Below, piece after piece: positions 17,823-25,737 of a stretch of 64,000 bases of DNA. The notes beneath the pieces were generated by a model. It was not told where the DNA came from. It did no database searches and worked only from the letters and a program-made list of their open reading frames with translations. Origin of the DNA: Lachnospiraceae bacterium UBA7086 (GTDB taxonomy: Bacteria > Bacillota > Clostridia > Lachnospirales > Lachnospiraceae). The position numbers and the translations under genes are program-made. The first letter of the stretch is position 1. Every line of letters starts with the position of its first letter. Location: positions 61,500 to 125,499 of the forward strand of contig DKZA01000022.1 in the NCBI GenBank assembly GCA_002492525.1. Reading direction: 5' to 3'.

Positions 17823-20800
17823 ATGTACAATTGTCGTCTTCATATTTATTTCACTGGACATCCATGCCGCACGTTCAACGTGATCAAAAAGATGCCGGCT
17901 CTTGAACATTTTACCCATATTTTTTCTGAAAGCGACGATCCGGAAGCCTCTCTGGCAGCGAAGGCAGACGTAATCGTAGCTGATTTGTCAAGCATTGATA
18001 TTTCCGATGCTTTACCGGTCCTTTTGCAAAACCGCGGCGAAACGGCACAGATCATTGTACTGGCTGACAAAAAGCAAGTACAGTACCTTTGTGCCAATTC
18101 ACTGCTTACTGATATTACGGATATCTGGGTCAATCCCCTGTCGGATGAAGAAATCCGGTTTCGTTTTTTAAGATGGCAGCAGACTTATAAGATGAGCAAA
18201 GATTACTGGCAGACCAGTCATTATCTGGAAGCTACCATCAACAACATTCCCAATCTAATCTGGTATAAAGATAAAAATGGAGTACACGAAAAGGTAAACG
18301 ACAGCTTCTGCTGCACAGTCAATAAGACCAAACAACAGGTAGAAGGACAAAGACATGCCTATATCTGGGATGTGGAAGAAGATGACCCTGTCTGTATCGA
18401 ATCGGAGCACCAGGTCATGAGCAAAAAACGTACCTTTGTATCCGAGGAGGTCATCAAGACCGGTGACGGCATGAGAACCCTCATGACATACAAATCACCT
18501 CTTTATGACCTTGACGACAGCGTCATGGGAACAGTAGGCGTCGCGATCGATGTGACGCAGGAACGGGCCTATGAACAGGAACTGATCAGAAAGAACCAGT
18601 CTTTAGAGACCATTTTTACTACCATAGAATGTGGTATGATGAGTCACTCTCTGGACGGTTCCCATATTCTCAATATCAATACCACCGCCCTTAAGATCCT
18701 GGGATATGATTCTTTAGAAGAATTGGAAGCGGACGGTTTTCATATGATTGCCGCTTCTGTCATGAAAGAGGACCAAGCCACCCTTCTGGAGAGCATTAAG
18801 ACATTAAAAAAGCCCGGCGATAACATCAGCGTAGAGTATCGTGTCCAGCATAAGAACGGGGAAATTCTCCACGTTATGGGCAATATCAAACTCTTTGAAG
18901 AAAACGGAGAACTCTTCTACCAGCGTTTTCTTCTTGACTGTACTGCCCGGAAACTGCAGGAAAAGAAAAACGAAAGACACCAGATGGAACTGGTGCAGGC
19001 ACTCAGTATCGATTTTACTTTGGTCTGTTTCGTGGATTCCAATACAGGTCAGGCAATTCCTATCCGCGCCCAGGAACAAGGACTTCTTTATTTTTGTAAC
19101 GACGGCGTATCCTTACAGGAAAGCATGGAACAATATATACAGGAATGGGTGCATGAAGATGACCGCGAATTAGTCCGCCATGCCATCTCACTGGAAAATC
19201 TGAGAAAAGAATTGACTGAAAGGAAAATATATACGGTCAACTACCGCAAATGTAAAGGGGAAGAAGTCATCTATTTCCAGATAAAGGCCGTAAATGCCGG
19301 AAACACGGAGGACGGCAACGGATATGTGATAGGTTTCCGCAGTGTAGATGCTGAAATCCGTAAAGAAATTGAACAAAAATCCCTGCTGGAGGCCGCTCTT
19401 TCGCAAGCGAACCGGGCCAGCAAAGCCAAAAGTGTATTTTTATCCAACATGTCCCACGATATCCGCACGCCAATGAACGCGATCGTAGGATTTACGAATC
19501 TGGCCATCACACATATTGACCATACGGAGCAGGTGGCGGAATACCTTCAAAAGATAAAAACCTCCGGCAATCACCTGCTGAGTCTGATCAACGATATCCT
19601 GGATATGAGTCACATTGAAAGCGGTAAGATCCATCTGGATGAAAAGCCGTGCAGCCTTCCGGATATCCTGCATGGTCTGCGCAATATTTTACAGGCTGAC
19701 ATCCATGCCAAACAGTTGGAATTGCATTTTGATACCGTAGATGTCTGGGATGAAGAAATCTACTGTGACAAGCTCAGATTAAACCAGGTACTTTTAAATC
19801 TTCTCAGCAATGCCGTGAAGTACACCAGTGCCGGCGGCAATGTCAGTATGCGGATTACAGAGAAACCCGGAGCGCCCGAAGGATATGCCAATTATGAATT
19901 CTGTATCAAGGACAACGGCATTGGCATGAGTCAGGAATTTGTAGAACATATTTTTGAACCTTTCGAGCGTGAAAGAAACAGCACCATCAGTAAGATCCAG
20001 GGTACCGGTCTGGGCATGGCGATTACGAAAAATATTGTGGATATGATGAACGGTTCTATTGCCGTTAAGAGCGAACAGGGCATAGGAACGGAATTCACGG
20101 TTACTTTCTCATTCCGCCTCAATTCCACTACCAAAGAGCCTTTGGTAATACCGGAACTGCGGCACTGCAAAGCGTTGGTAGTAGACGACGATTTCAACAC
20201 TTGTGACAGTGTTTCTTATATGCTGGGACAGTTAGGTATGAGGGCCGAATGGACTCTGTCCGGTAAAGAAGCCGTGCTCCGCACCCATCAGGCCGTAATG
20301 CGCAATACCGATTACTCCGTATATATTATCGACTGGCTTCTTCCCGATATGAACGGTGTGGAGGTGACCAGACGGATTCGCAAAGAAATTGATGCAAACG
20401 CCCCTATCATCATCCTGACCGCATACGACTGGACCGATATTGAAGCAGAAGCCAAAGAAGCCGGTGTCACGGCATTTTGCAGTAAACCGCTGTTCTTATC
20501 GGAATTAAGTTCCTGCCTCCAATCTGTGATGCGACCGGAACCGAAGAACAGCCAGGATTCCGATGAAACTTATGCCGTACATCATACCGGAAGGATTCTT
20601 CTTGCCGAAGATGTAGAGATGAATCAGGAAATCGCCGTTGCTATTCTGGAAAACGCCGGCTTCACTGTAGATGTGGCGGATGACGGCCAGATTGCCGTAG
20701 ATATGGTAAAACAATCAGAACCCGGATATTACCAGGCTGTCCTGATGGATGTGCAGATGCCGGTCATGAACGGATACGAAGCCACTCAGGAAATCCGGCG

Positions 20801-20960
20801 TCTGGAAGACCCGGAACTGGCTTCTATACCTATTATAGCCATGACTGCTAATGCTTTCACAGAAGACAGGGAGGCCGCCCTCAAGAGTGGTATGAACGGC
20901 CATATCGCCAAACCCATTGATGTACAGTTATTGTTTGAAACCCTGGATAATGTACTATAA
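17823..20960 (+). CDS. soluble multi-PAS hybrid histidine kinase with two receivers
   Basis: The 1045-aa protein has no clear transmembrane helix, so it probably senses an intracellular cue. Residues 1-120 look like a degenerate receiver-type fold (VIVADLSS, IIVLADKK). Three PAS-like domains follow at about 140-255, 265-385 and 390-510. The HisKA domain carries His545 in SHDIRTPMNA, followed by a HATPase domain (DNGIGM, GTGLGMAI). Two receivers end the protein, with Asp837 (IIDWLLPDMNG) and Asp976 (LMDVQMPVMNG). No DNA-binding output is present, so a partner regulator or a signalling output elsewhere is needed. Its stop codon lies in a perfect palindrome shared with the convergent gene. Confidence 0.9.
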   Translation: MYNCRLHIYFTGHPCRTFNVIKKMPALEHFTHIFSESDDPEASLAAKADVIVADLSSIDISDALPVLLQNRGETAQIIVLADKKQVQYLCANSLLTDITDIWVNPLSDEEIRFRFLRWQQTYKMSKDYWQTSHYLEATINNIPNLIWYKDKNGVHEKVNDSFCCTVNKTKQQVEGQRHAYIWDVEEDDPVCIESEHQVMSKKRTFVSEEVIKTGDGMRTLMTYKSPLYDLDDSVMGTVGVAIDVTQERAYEQELIRKNQSLETIFTTIECGMMSHSLDGSHILNINTTALKILGYDSLEELEADGFHMIAASVMKEDQATLLESIKTLKKPGDNISVEYRVQHKNGEILHVMGNIKLFEENGELFYQRFLLDCTARKLQEKKNERHQMELVQALSIDFTLVCFVDSNTGQAIPIRAQEQGLLYFCNDGVSLQESMEQYIQEWVHEDDRELVRHAISLENLRKELTERKIYTVNYRKCKGEEVIYFQIKAVNAGNTEDGNGYVIGFRSVDAEIRKEIEQKSLLEAALSQANRASKAKSVFLSNMSHDIRTPMNAIVGFTNLAITHIDHTEQVAEYLQKIKTSGNHLLSLINDILDMSHIESGKIHLDEKPCSLPDILHGLRNILQADIHAKQLELHFDTVDVWDEEIYCDKLRLNQVLLNLLSNAVKYTSAGGNVSMRITEKPGAPEGYANYEFCIKDNGIGMSQEFVEHIFEPFERERNSTISKIQGTGLGMAITKNIVDMMNGSIAVKSEQGIGTEFTVTFSFRLNSTTKEPLVIPELRHCKALVVDDDFNTCDSVSYMLGQLGMRAEWTLSGKEAVLRTHQAVMRNTDYSVYIIDWLLPDMNGVEVTRRIRKEIDANAPIIILTAYDWTDIEAEAKEAGVTAFCSKPLFLSELSSCLQSVMRPEPKNSQDSDETYAVHHTGRILLAEDVEMNQEIAVAILENAGFTVDVADDGQIAVDMVKQSEPGYYQAVLMDVQMPVMNGYEATQEIRRLEDPELASIPIIAMTANAFTEDREAALKSGMNGHIAKPIDVQLLFETLDNVL

Positions 20961-20992
20961 TAAATCGAGCTTTGCTCGATTTATTATAGTAC
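20952..20992. terminator. perfect 19-bp palindrome acting as shared bidirectional terminator
   Basis: Arms GTACTATAATAAATCGAGC (20952-20970) and its exact complement (20974-20992) enclose a TTT loop. The arms contain the last codons of both convergent genes, each ending Val-Leu-stop. There is no long T run, but the AT-rich base of the stem gives a U-rich 3' side in either direction. Confidence 0.7.
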
Positions 20993-22159
20993 CGCCTTAA
21001 GCCTGTCAAGCGCTTCCGTAAGTATCTTTCTCGGACACGCCACATTGACTCTCTGGAAACCGTTGCCGCCTTCTCCAAACATAGCACCGCCATCCAGCCA
21101 GAGTTTCGCTTCGTGAATAATCTTATGTTCCAGTGCCTGTTCATCAAGACCTGTTCCCCTGAAGTCCAGCCACACCAGATAGGTGCCCTCATGCTCCACC
21201 ATACGCACACCCGGCAGATTCTCTTCCACATATTTTCTGGTATAGGCAATGTTATCCGCCACATATTTAACCATCGCCTGATACCACTCTTCTCCCTTTT
21301 CATAAGCCGCTTCACAGGCTATCAGTCCCATCAGTCCGATCTGTCCGACTCCGGCAGAATTCATCTGTGCACAGAACTTCTCACGCAGCTTTTCATCCGG
21401 GATAAAAATATTGGACATCGCAAGCCCCGCCAGATTAAAGGTCTTGCTGGGAGCAGTACATGTGATACTGATGGTCTCATATTCCTTTTTCAGATTGGCA
21501 AACACCTGATGTTTCCCTCGGAACACAAAATCCGCATGAATCTCGTCACTTGCCACAATCACATGATGTCTGACACATATATCTCCCAACCGGCACAGCT
21601 CCTCCCTGCTCCATACACGTCCCACGGGGTTGTGCGGATTACACAGAAAAAACAGCTTGATCTTCTCCTCCACGATTTTTCTCTCAAAATCATCCAGATC
21701 CATATGATAACGGTTATCCTCGCCAAGAAACAGATGATTGCTGACAACACGTCTGCCATTGTCCCTGATCACTCCGGCAAAGGGATAATATACCGGCTGT
21801 TGTATCAAAACCCCGTCTCCCGGTTCGGTATATGCTTTCACCGCCATCGCCAGAGCAAAAACCACGCCAGGCGTTTTCACCAGCCAGTCTTTATGTACTT
21901 CCCAGTCATGGTGACGCACCATCCATCCCTTTACGGCGTCAAAAAACCGTTCTCCCGTCTCCGTATAGCCAAAGATTCCGTGACGCAGTCTGTCCGCCAG
22001 TGCATCCACCACATAAGAGGAAGTCTCAAAATCCATATCAGCCACCCACAAGGGCAGCACATCCGCCGGCATATTGGATTGTGCCGCAGAATCATATTTA
22101 ATACAATCGGTTCCCCGTCTCTCTATCACCTTATCAAAATCCAAATTCCGTTCAGCCAT
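20984..22159 (-). CDS. MalY/PatB-family PLP-dependent C-S lyase (aminotransferase class I/II fold)
   Basis: This 391-aa cytoplasmic enzyme matches the MalY/PatB cystathionine beta-lyase group, giving homocysteine, pyruvate and ammonia from cystathionine, or acting on other cysteine conjugates. Visible features are LPLWVADMDFETSSYVVDAL at the N-terminus, NPHNPVGRVW, SDEIHADF and the PLP lysine in SKTFNLAGL. The start at 22159 has AAGGA about 10 nt upstream; a longer frame adds 14 residues encoded by a repeat-like stretch. Length equals that of E. coli MalY. A role in methionine or sulfur metabolism fits the metNIQ genes elsewhere in the window, but they are not linked. Confidence 0.88.
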   Translation of the reverse strand: MAERNLDFDKVIERRGTDCIKYDSAAQSNMPADVLPLWVADMDFETSSYVVDALADRLRHGIFGYTETGERFFDAVKGWMVRHHDWEVHKDWLVKTPGVVFALAMAVKAYTEPGDGVLIQQPVYYPFAGVIRDNGRRVVSNHLFLGEDNRYHMDLDDFERKIVEEKIKLFFLCNPHNPVGRVWSREELCRLGDICVRHHVIVASDEIHADFVFRGKHQVFANLKKEYETISITCTAPSKTFNLAGLAMSNIFIPDEKLREKFCAQMNSAGVGQIGLMGLIACEAAYEKGEEWYQAMVKYVADNIAYTRKYVEENLPGVRMVEHEGTYLVWLDFRGTGLDEQALEHKIIHEAKLWLDGGAMFGEGGNGFQRVNVACPRKILTEALDRLKAVL

Positions 22160-22188
22160 CTTCTCTGTTTCCTTTCTATATTCTATAG

Positions 22189-22242
22189 TAAGTAACTGCA
22201 AAACTCATTTCAACAACTATAAAAGTGTTTCGCAAATACCTA
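22189..22242. repeat. 54-bp inverted repeat related to the ends of the element at 22349-22590
   Basis: TAAGTAACTGCAAAACTCAT (22189-22208) closely resembles the end sequence of the 22349 element, and GTGTTTCGCAAATACCTA ending at 22242 is its imperfect inverted partner. It lies in the leader of the MalY gene and looks like a shortened or decayed copy of the same element. Confidence 0.5.
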
Positions 22243-22336
22243 TTTTATAGTATCATCAGTTTTCAGGTAAAAGCAATAGCGATATCAATTATCCTCCTTC
22301 ATTCTTCATAATTTTCAAAAATTATGTTAGAATAAA

Positions 22337-22602
22337 TCCAATCACACATAGGTAATTGCGAAACTCATTTCAACACTGTAGTGATTGTGCAAACAGTATA
22401 ACCATAAGCAGACCCTTGCAAATGTTTAAATCCTTCGGATTAAAACTGCCAGTACTTGGCGTAGGTCCGGAGTTGCAAAGCAACTCCACGAGCCTAGTAC
22501 TGCTGCGTTTGAACGGAGCGAAAGCGAGTCTGTGTTGGTTATACTGTTTGTACAATTTCAACAATCATGAATAAGTTTTGCAATTACCTATCCAATCACA
22601 CA
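22337..22602. mobile_element. 242-bp MITE-like element with 12-bp target site duplication
   Basis: The element spans 22349-22590. Its ends are long imperfect inverted repeats (outermost TAGGTAATTGCGAAACT and AGTTTTGCAATTACCTA; pairing extends over about 60 bp through AACAGTATAACC). It is flanked on both sides by the perfect 12-bp direct repeat TCCAATCACACA (22337-22348 and 22591-22602), as expected for a target site duplication. The centre carries the structured core shared with 27959-28100 and 60817-60937: a hairpin AGTACT-t-GG / CC-t-AGTACT with an inner GGAGTTGC/GCAACTCC stem, then GAGCGAAAGCG. It encodes no protein; short ORFs across it only follow the palindrome. Confidence 0.75.
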
Positions 22603-22622
22603 AATCGAAAGGAGAACAGAAC

Positions 22623-22967
22623 ATGAAAAGCATTGACCAGACCAATTTCTTAGGCGGAGAAGGTACCGTTCACTTCGACCATATACTGGAAGCGGAGGAA
22701 ATGCACGGAATGAACCGTGTTTATGCAAAAATCACTCTCCAAAAAGGATGTTCCGTCGGATATCATGTCCATAATGGCGATGGAGAAGACTACTATGTTC
22801 TCAAAGGAACGGCAACGATTGATGATAATCATGAAAAAACTGTGACCCTTCAGGCGGGGGAACATCTTTATACCGCCTCCGGAAAGGGCCACAGTCTTGC
22901 CAACCTTCATGATGAGGAACTACAGATCATGGCTCTGATCATCTATGACCATGAGAAGCATCTGTAA
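22623..22967 (+). CDS. small cupin-domain protein
   Basis: The 114-aa product is a single cupin barrel, with metal-binding motif one GYHVHNGDGEDYYVLKGTA and motif two AGEHLYTASGKGHSLANL. Proteins of this size may be metal-dependent isomerases, dioxygenases or simple metabolite-binding proteins; the substrate is not predictable here. An AAAGGAG site lies 8 nt before the ATG. The promoter region was interrupted by the insertion of the element that ends at 22590, only 33 bp upstream of the start, so its transcription may now depend on that element. Confidence 0.85.
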   Translation: MKSIDQTNFLGGEGTVHFDHILEAEEMHGMNRVYAKITLQKGCSVGYHVHNGDGEDYYVLKGTATIDDNHEKTVTLQAGEHLYTASGKGHSLANLHDEELQIMALIIYDHEKHL

Positions 22968-22982
22968 TTCTTAAACCTGCGT

Positions 22983-24374
22983 CTATGATATCTCATTGCC
23001 CGGGAACTTCGGGATCCCCGCAAGGCCCTTTGCCAGATCTTCATCGGTAGGGATGTAATCTGTCATCTCGCCGTTATTAAAGCGCTCGTAAGCCACCATG
23101 TCGAAATAACCGGTTCCTGTCAGACCGAAGAGAATGGTCTTCTCTTCGCCTGTCTCCTTGCACTTGAGAGCTTCATCTATGGCCACGCGGATTGCATGGG
23201 AACTCTCGGGTGCAGGCAGGATACCTTCCACTCTTGCGAACTCTTCCGCCGCCGCAAATACTGAAGTCTGTTCTACGCTGGTGGCTTCCATATAGCCGTC
23301 ATGATACAACTGAGACAGCACAGAACTCATACCATGATACCGCAGACCGCCCGCATGGTTGGCTGCCGGTATGAAACCGCTGCCCAGGGTATACATCTTC
23401 GCCAACGGGCATACCTTACCGGTATCACAGAAATCATAAACAAATTTACCTCTTGTAAGACTCGGACAGGATGCCGGTTCCACCGCAACAATACGATAAT
23501 CCGCCTCTCCGCGCAGTTTCTGTCCCATAAACGGCGAAATCAGACCGCCCAGATTGGAACCGCCGCCGGCACAGCCGATGATGATATCCGGTTTTACTCC
23601 ATACTTATCCATGGCCGCTTTCGCTTCCAGACCGATCACAGACTGATGTAAAAGTACCTGATTCAGCACAGAACCTAATACATAGCGATAACCTTCCTGG
23701 GAAACTGCAGCTTCCACCGCTTCCGAAATCGCACAGCCAAGGCTTCCTGTGGTGCCCGGGAACTCTTCCAGTATCTTACGTCCCACCTGCGTGGTATCCG
23801 AGGGTGACGGTGTCACACATGCCCCGTAAGTCCGCATCACTTCCCGGCGGAAAGGCTTCTGCTCATAAGAGCACTTCACCATATACACCTGACAGTCCAG
23901 ATCCAGATACGCGCACGCCATGGAAAGCGCCGTTCCCCACTGACCTGCTCCGGTCTCGGTGGTCACACCCTTAAGTCCCTGTTTCTTTGCATAATATGCC
24001 TGTGCAATAGCGGAATTCAGTTTATGACTGCCGCTGGTGTTATTGCCCTCGAATTTATAATAGATCTTAGCCGGCGTCTGCAGTTTCTCTTCCAGACAAT
24101 ATGCCCGTACCAGGGGCGAAGGTCTGTACATCTTATAGAAATTCCTGATTTCTTCCGGAATCTCAATATACGCCGTGTTATCATCCAATTCCTGTCTGCA
24201 AAGTTCCTCGCAGAAGATTCCCTTTAACTCATCAAAGGTGATCGGCTGTAAGGTACCCGGATTTAACAGGGGAGCCGGCTTATTCTTCATATCTGCCCGC
24301 ACATTATACCAGCTTGTAGGCATTTCGTTCTCTTCCAGATAAATTTTATAAGGGATTTCAGATGTCTTGCTCAT
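22983..24374 (-). CDS. trpB: TrpB-like (TrpB2-type) tryptophan synthase beta subunit
   Basis: The 463-aa enzyme belongs to the long TrpB2 branch, which joins indole or a related nucleophile with serine using PLP. The PLP lysine is Lys118 in NNTSGSHKLNSA, with the cofactor phosphate loop GCAGGGSNLGG further on and the typical YKIYLEENEMPTSWYNVRAD beginning. It probably works without a TrpA partner, for instance salvaging indole. No other trp gene is in the window. The ribosome site GGAGG supports the start at 24374. A T-box leader with a UGG specifier lies upstream, so expression should rise when tRNA-Trp is uncharged, which supports a real role in tryptophan supply. Confidence 0.9.
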   Translation of the reverse strand: MSKTSEIPYKIYLEENEMPTSWYNVRADMKNKPAPLLNPGTLQPITFDELKGIFCEELCRQELDDNTAYIEIPEEIRNFYKMYRPSPLVRAYCLEEKLQTPAKIYYKFEGNNTSGSHKLNSAIAQAYYAKKQGLKGVTTETGAGQWGTALSMACAYLDLDCQVYMVKCSYEQKPFRREVMRTYGACVTPSPSDTTQVGRKILEEFPGTTGSLGCAISEAVEAAVSQEGYRYVLGSVLNQVLLHQSVIGLEAKAAMDKYGVKPDIIIGCAGGGSNLGGLISPFMGQKLRGEADYRIVAVEPASCPSLTRGKFVYDFCDTGKVCPLAKMYTLGSGFIPAANHAGGLRYHGMSSVLSQLYHDGYMEATSVEQTSVFAAAEEFARVEGILPAPESSHAIRVAIDEALKCKETGEEKTILFGLTGTGYFDMVAYERFNNGEMTDYIPTDEDLAKGLAGIPKFPGNEIS

Positions 24375-24486
24375 AATAACCTCCATTCTGCGCCCCAGGC
24401 GCTCTGCACGCTCTTTCATATCGGCGTGGCTTCTACTGTTGATAGGGTATCTCTATTGGGATTGGAATATGCTTTCTTATCATTTT

Positions 24487-24762
24487 GCGCATAAAAAAAC
24501 CTGTCCCAATCCATGCTGGGACAGGAATTTATTCTCCTGCGGTGCCACCCGGCTTGATACTTCACGTATCCGCTCATCGCATACTGACATATGCCCGATT
24601 TGGTAACGAAGTATCCTCTCCGTCTCGTCTACTGTCTTCGACTCGCCCTCCGAAGCCCATTCCTCCAAGCTGTCCATACCGCTTTCCACCCGCAGCGGCT
24701 CTCTGTCATGAACTGATTCCCCAGAATCACTCAAAGTACTTACTCTTCTTCAACGGTTTCTG
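24487..24762 (-). ncRNA. T-box leader with tryptophan specifier
   Basis: On the minus strand the leader shows the conserved T-box sequence TGGCACCGCAG (24547-24537), a stem I with AGTGA (near 24732-24728) and the distal AGAGAGCCGCTGCGGGTGG region, and a terminator 3' of the T-box. The specifier loop reads GAATGGGC, placing the codon TGG (24659-24657), for tryptophan. Uncharged tRNA-Trp should pair with TGG and with the T-box bulge, favouring antitermination into the TrpB-like gene. Confidence 0.92.
24493..24525 (-). terminator. T-box regulated terminator
   Basis: Arms CCTGTCCCA and TGGGACAGG (9 bp, 8-nt loop) are followed on the minus strand by seven T. Its 5' side competes with the T-box antiterminator. 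Confidence 0.9.
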
Positions 24763-24768
24763 TTTTCC

Positions 24769-24797
24769 TTTATAACATAGTATGCAGCAATTGTCAA
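24769..24797 (-). promoter_or_regulatory. promoter of the T-box/TrpB transcript
   Basis: On the minus strand a consensus -35 TTGACA (24797-24792) and -10 TATAAA (24774-24769) are spaced by 17 bp, just upstream of stem I. Confidence 0.8.
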
Positions 24798-24829
24798 TAT
24801 GCTTTTCGGTTACTTTTCGCAGACTACAA

Positions 24830-25579
24830 CTATTCGCCGCCGTCTCCGTTTTCTTCTTTCTTACCTTCTGCGTTACCTTCCTTGGCGTCCTTTCCGGCAT
24901 CATCTTTAGAAGAAGTCTTATCCTCATCCTCCTTCTGCACACCTTCTACGCCTTCTATGACTTCTCCGGTATCAGCCGCCTGTTCCAGCTTCTCTCCTGC
25001 TTTTTGCAATGTGCTCATCTGGGCACTCTGGGCTGCCTGCGCTTTACTGTTCACATCGGCAAGCTCCTCCTGCTTCCTGCTGGTATCCCCGTTACGGGCC
25101 GCATCCATCTGAATCTCCACTTCCAGCACACCGGCCCTGCCTTCCATACGCTGTGCCACACTGCCCTGCACATCCGCTGCCTTCCCGGCTTTGTCCGCAG
25201 CGATTAACGCCTCCATACCGGCCGCTGAAATTCCCATTTCCACTCCCGGTCTGGATTCTTTACGAGCCATTTCCTGATTCTCGGGAAGTCCCAAAGGATT
25301 CTCTTCCGTCTGTCTTTTCTCTTCCCGCTCCTTGACCTTCTGCTCCATCTCATGCTGGCGAAGCTGCATCGTCAGATCACTGATTTCTTTCTGAAGTTCC
25401 TGCCTTTTCTCCTGTTTCATCTTAAGCGGCATATCCTGCTTTCCGCTTAATTCCTGTAATTCTTTCTGGGCCCGGTTAATCTTATCCTGGATTTCCTTCG
25501 CTACCGGATCATCCTGTCTGCCGCCTATCTTACCCGGCTGCTGTACGCCCCGACTGCCGCTCACTGCTCCTACTGTCAT
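24830..25579 (-). CDS. hydrophilic, probably coiled-coil protein of unknown function
   Basis: I do not recognise this 249-aa protein. It has no signal peptide or transmembrane helix. Residues about 25-100 are Lys/Glu/Gln-rich with heptad character (KEIQDKINRAQKELQELSGK), suggesting a coiled coil somewhat like FlxA-type proteins. The C-terminal third is disordered and acidic, ending in Lys/Glu/Asp/Gly repeats. An AGGAGG site 7 nt before the ATG shows it is translated. It lies between the GHKL kinase gene (same strand, upstream) and the T-box transcript. Confidence 0.65.
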   Translation of the reverse strand: MTVGAVSGSRGVQQPGKIGGRQDDPVAKEIQDKINRAQKELQELSGKQDMPLKMKQEKRQELQKEISDLTMQLRQHEMEQKVKEREEKRQTEENPLGLPENQEMARKESRPGVEMGISAAGMEALIAADKAGKAADVQGSVAQRMEGRAGVLEVEIQMDAARNGDTSRKQEELADVNSKAQAAQSAQMSTLQKAGEKLEQAADTGEVIEGVEGVQKEDEDKTSSKDDAGKDAKEGNAEGKKEENGDGGE

Positions 25580-25737
25580 ATCCGTATCCTCCTTGTCAAG
25601 TATTATGTCATTCAGCAGATATTGACCTCGTCATACTCTATATCGTGTGACACGGATTCCAACATAAGCCTTTTGTTGTGGAGCGGATATTTTCTGCTGT
25701 AAAGCGGTATTAAGTGCCTTTTGTACCCATCAAATCC

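Noticed and set aside
22356..22574. Short ORFs on both strands across the 22349-22590 element
   Set aside because: Both simply follow the inverted repeats, have no ribosome site or recognisable protein sequence, and lie inside a palindromic element.
25580..25737. Possible regulatory RNA in the spacer between the GHKL kinase and the hydrophilic-protein gene
   Set aside because: No convincing hairpin, promoter spacing or conserved motif was found; only the ribosome site of the downstream gene is clear.
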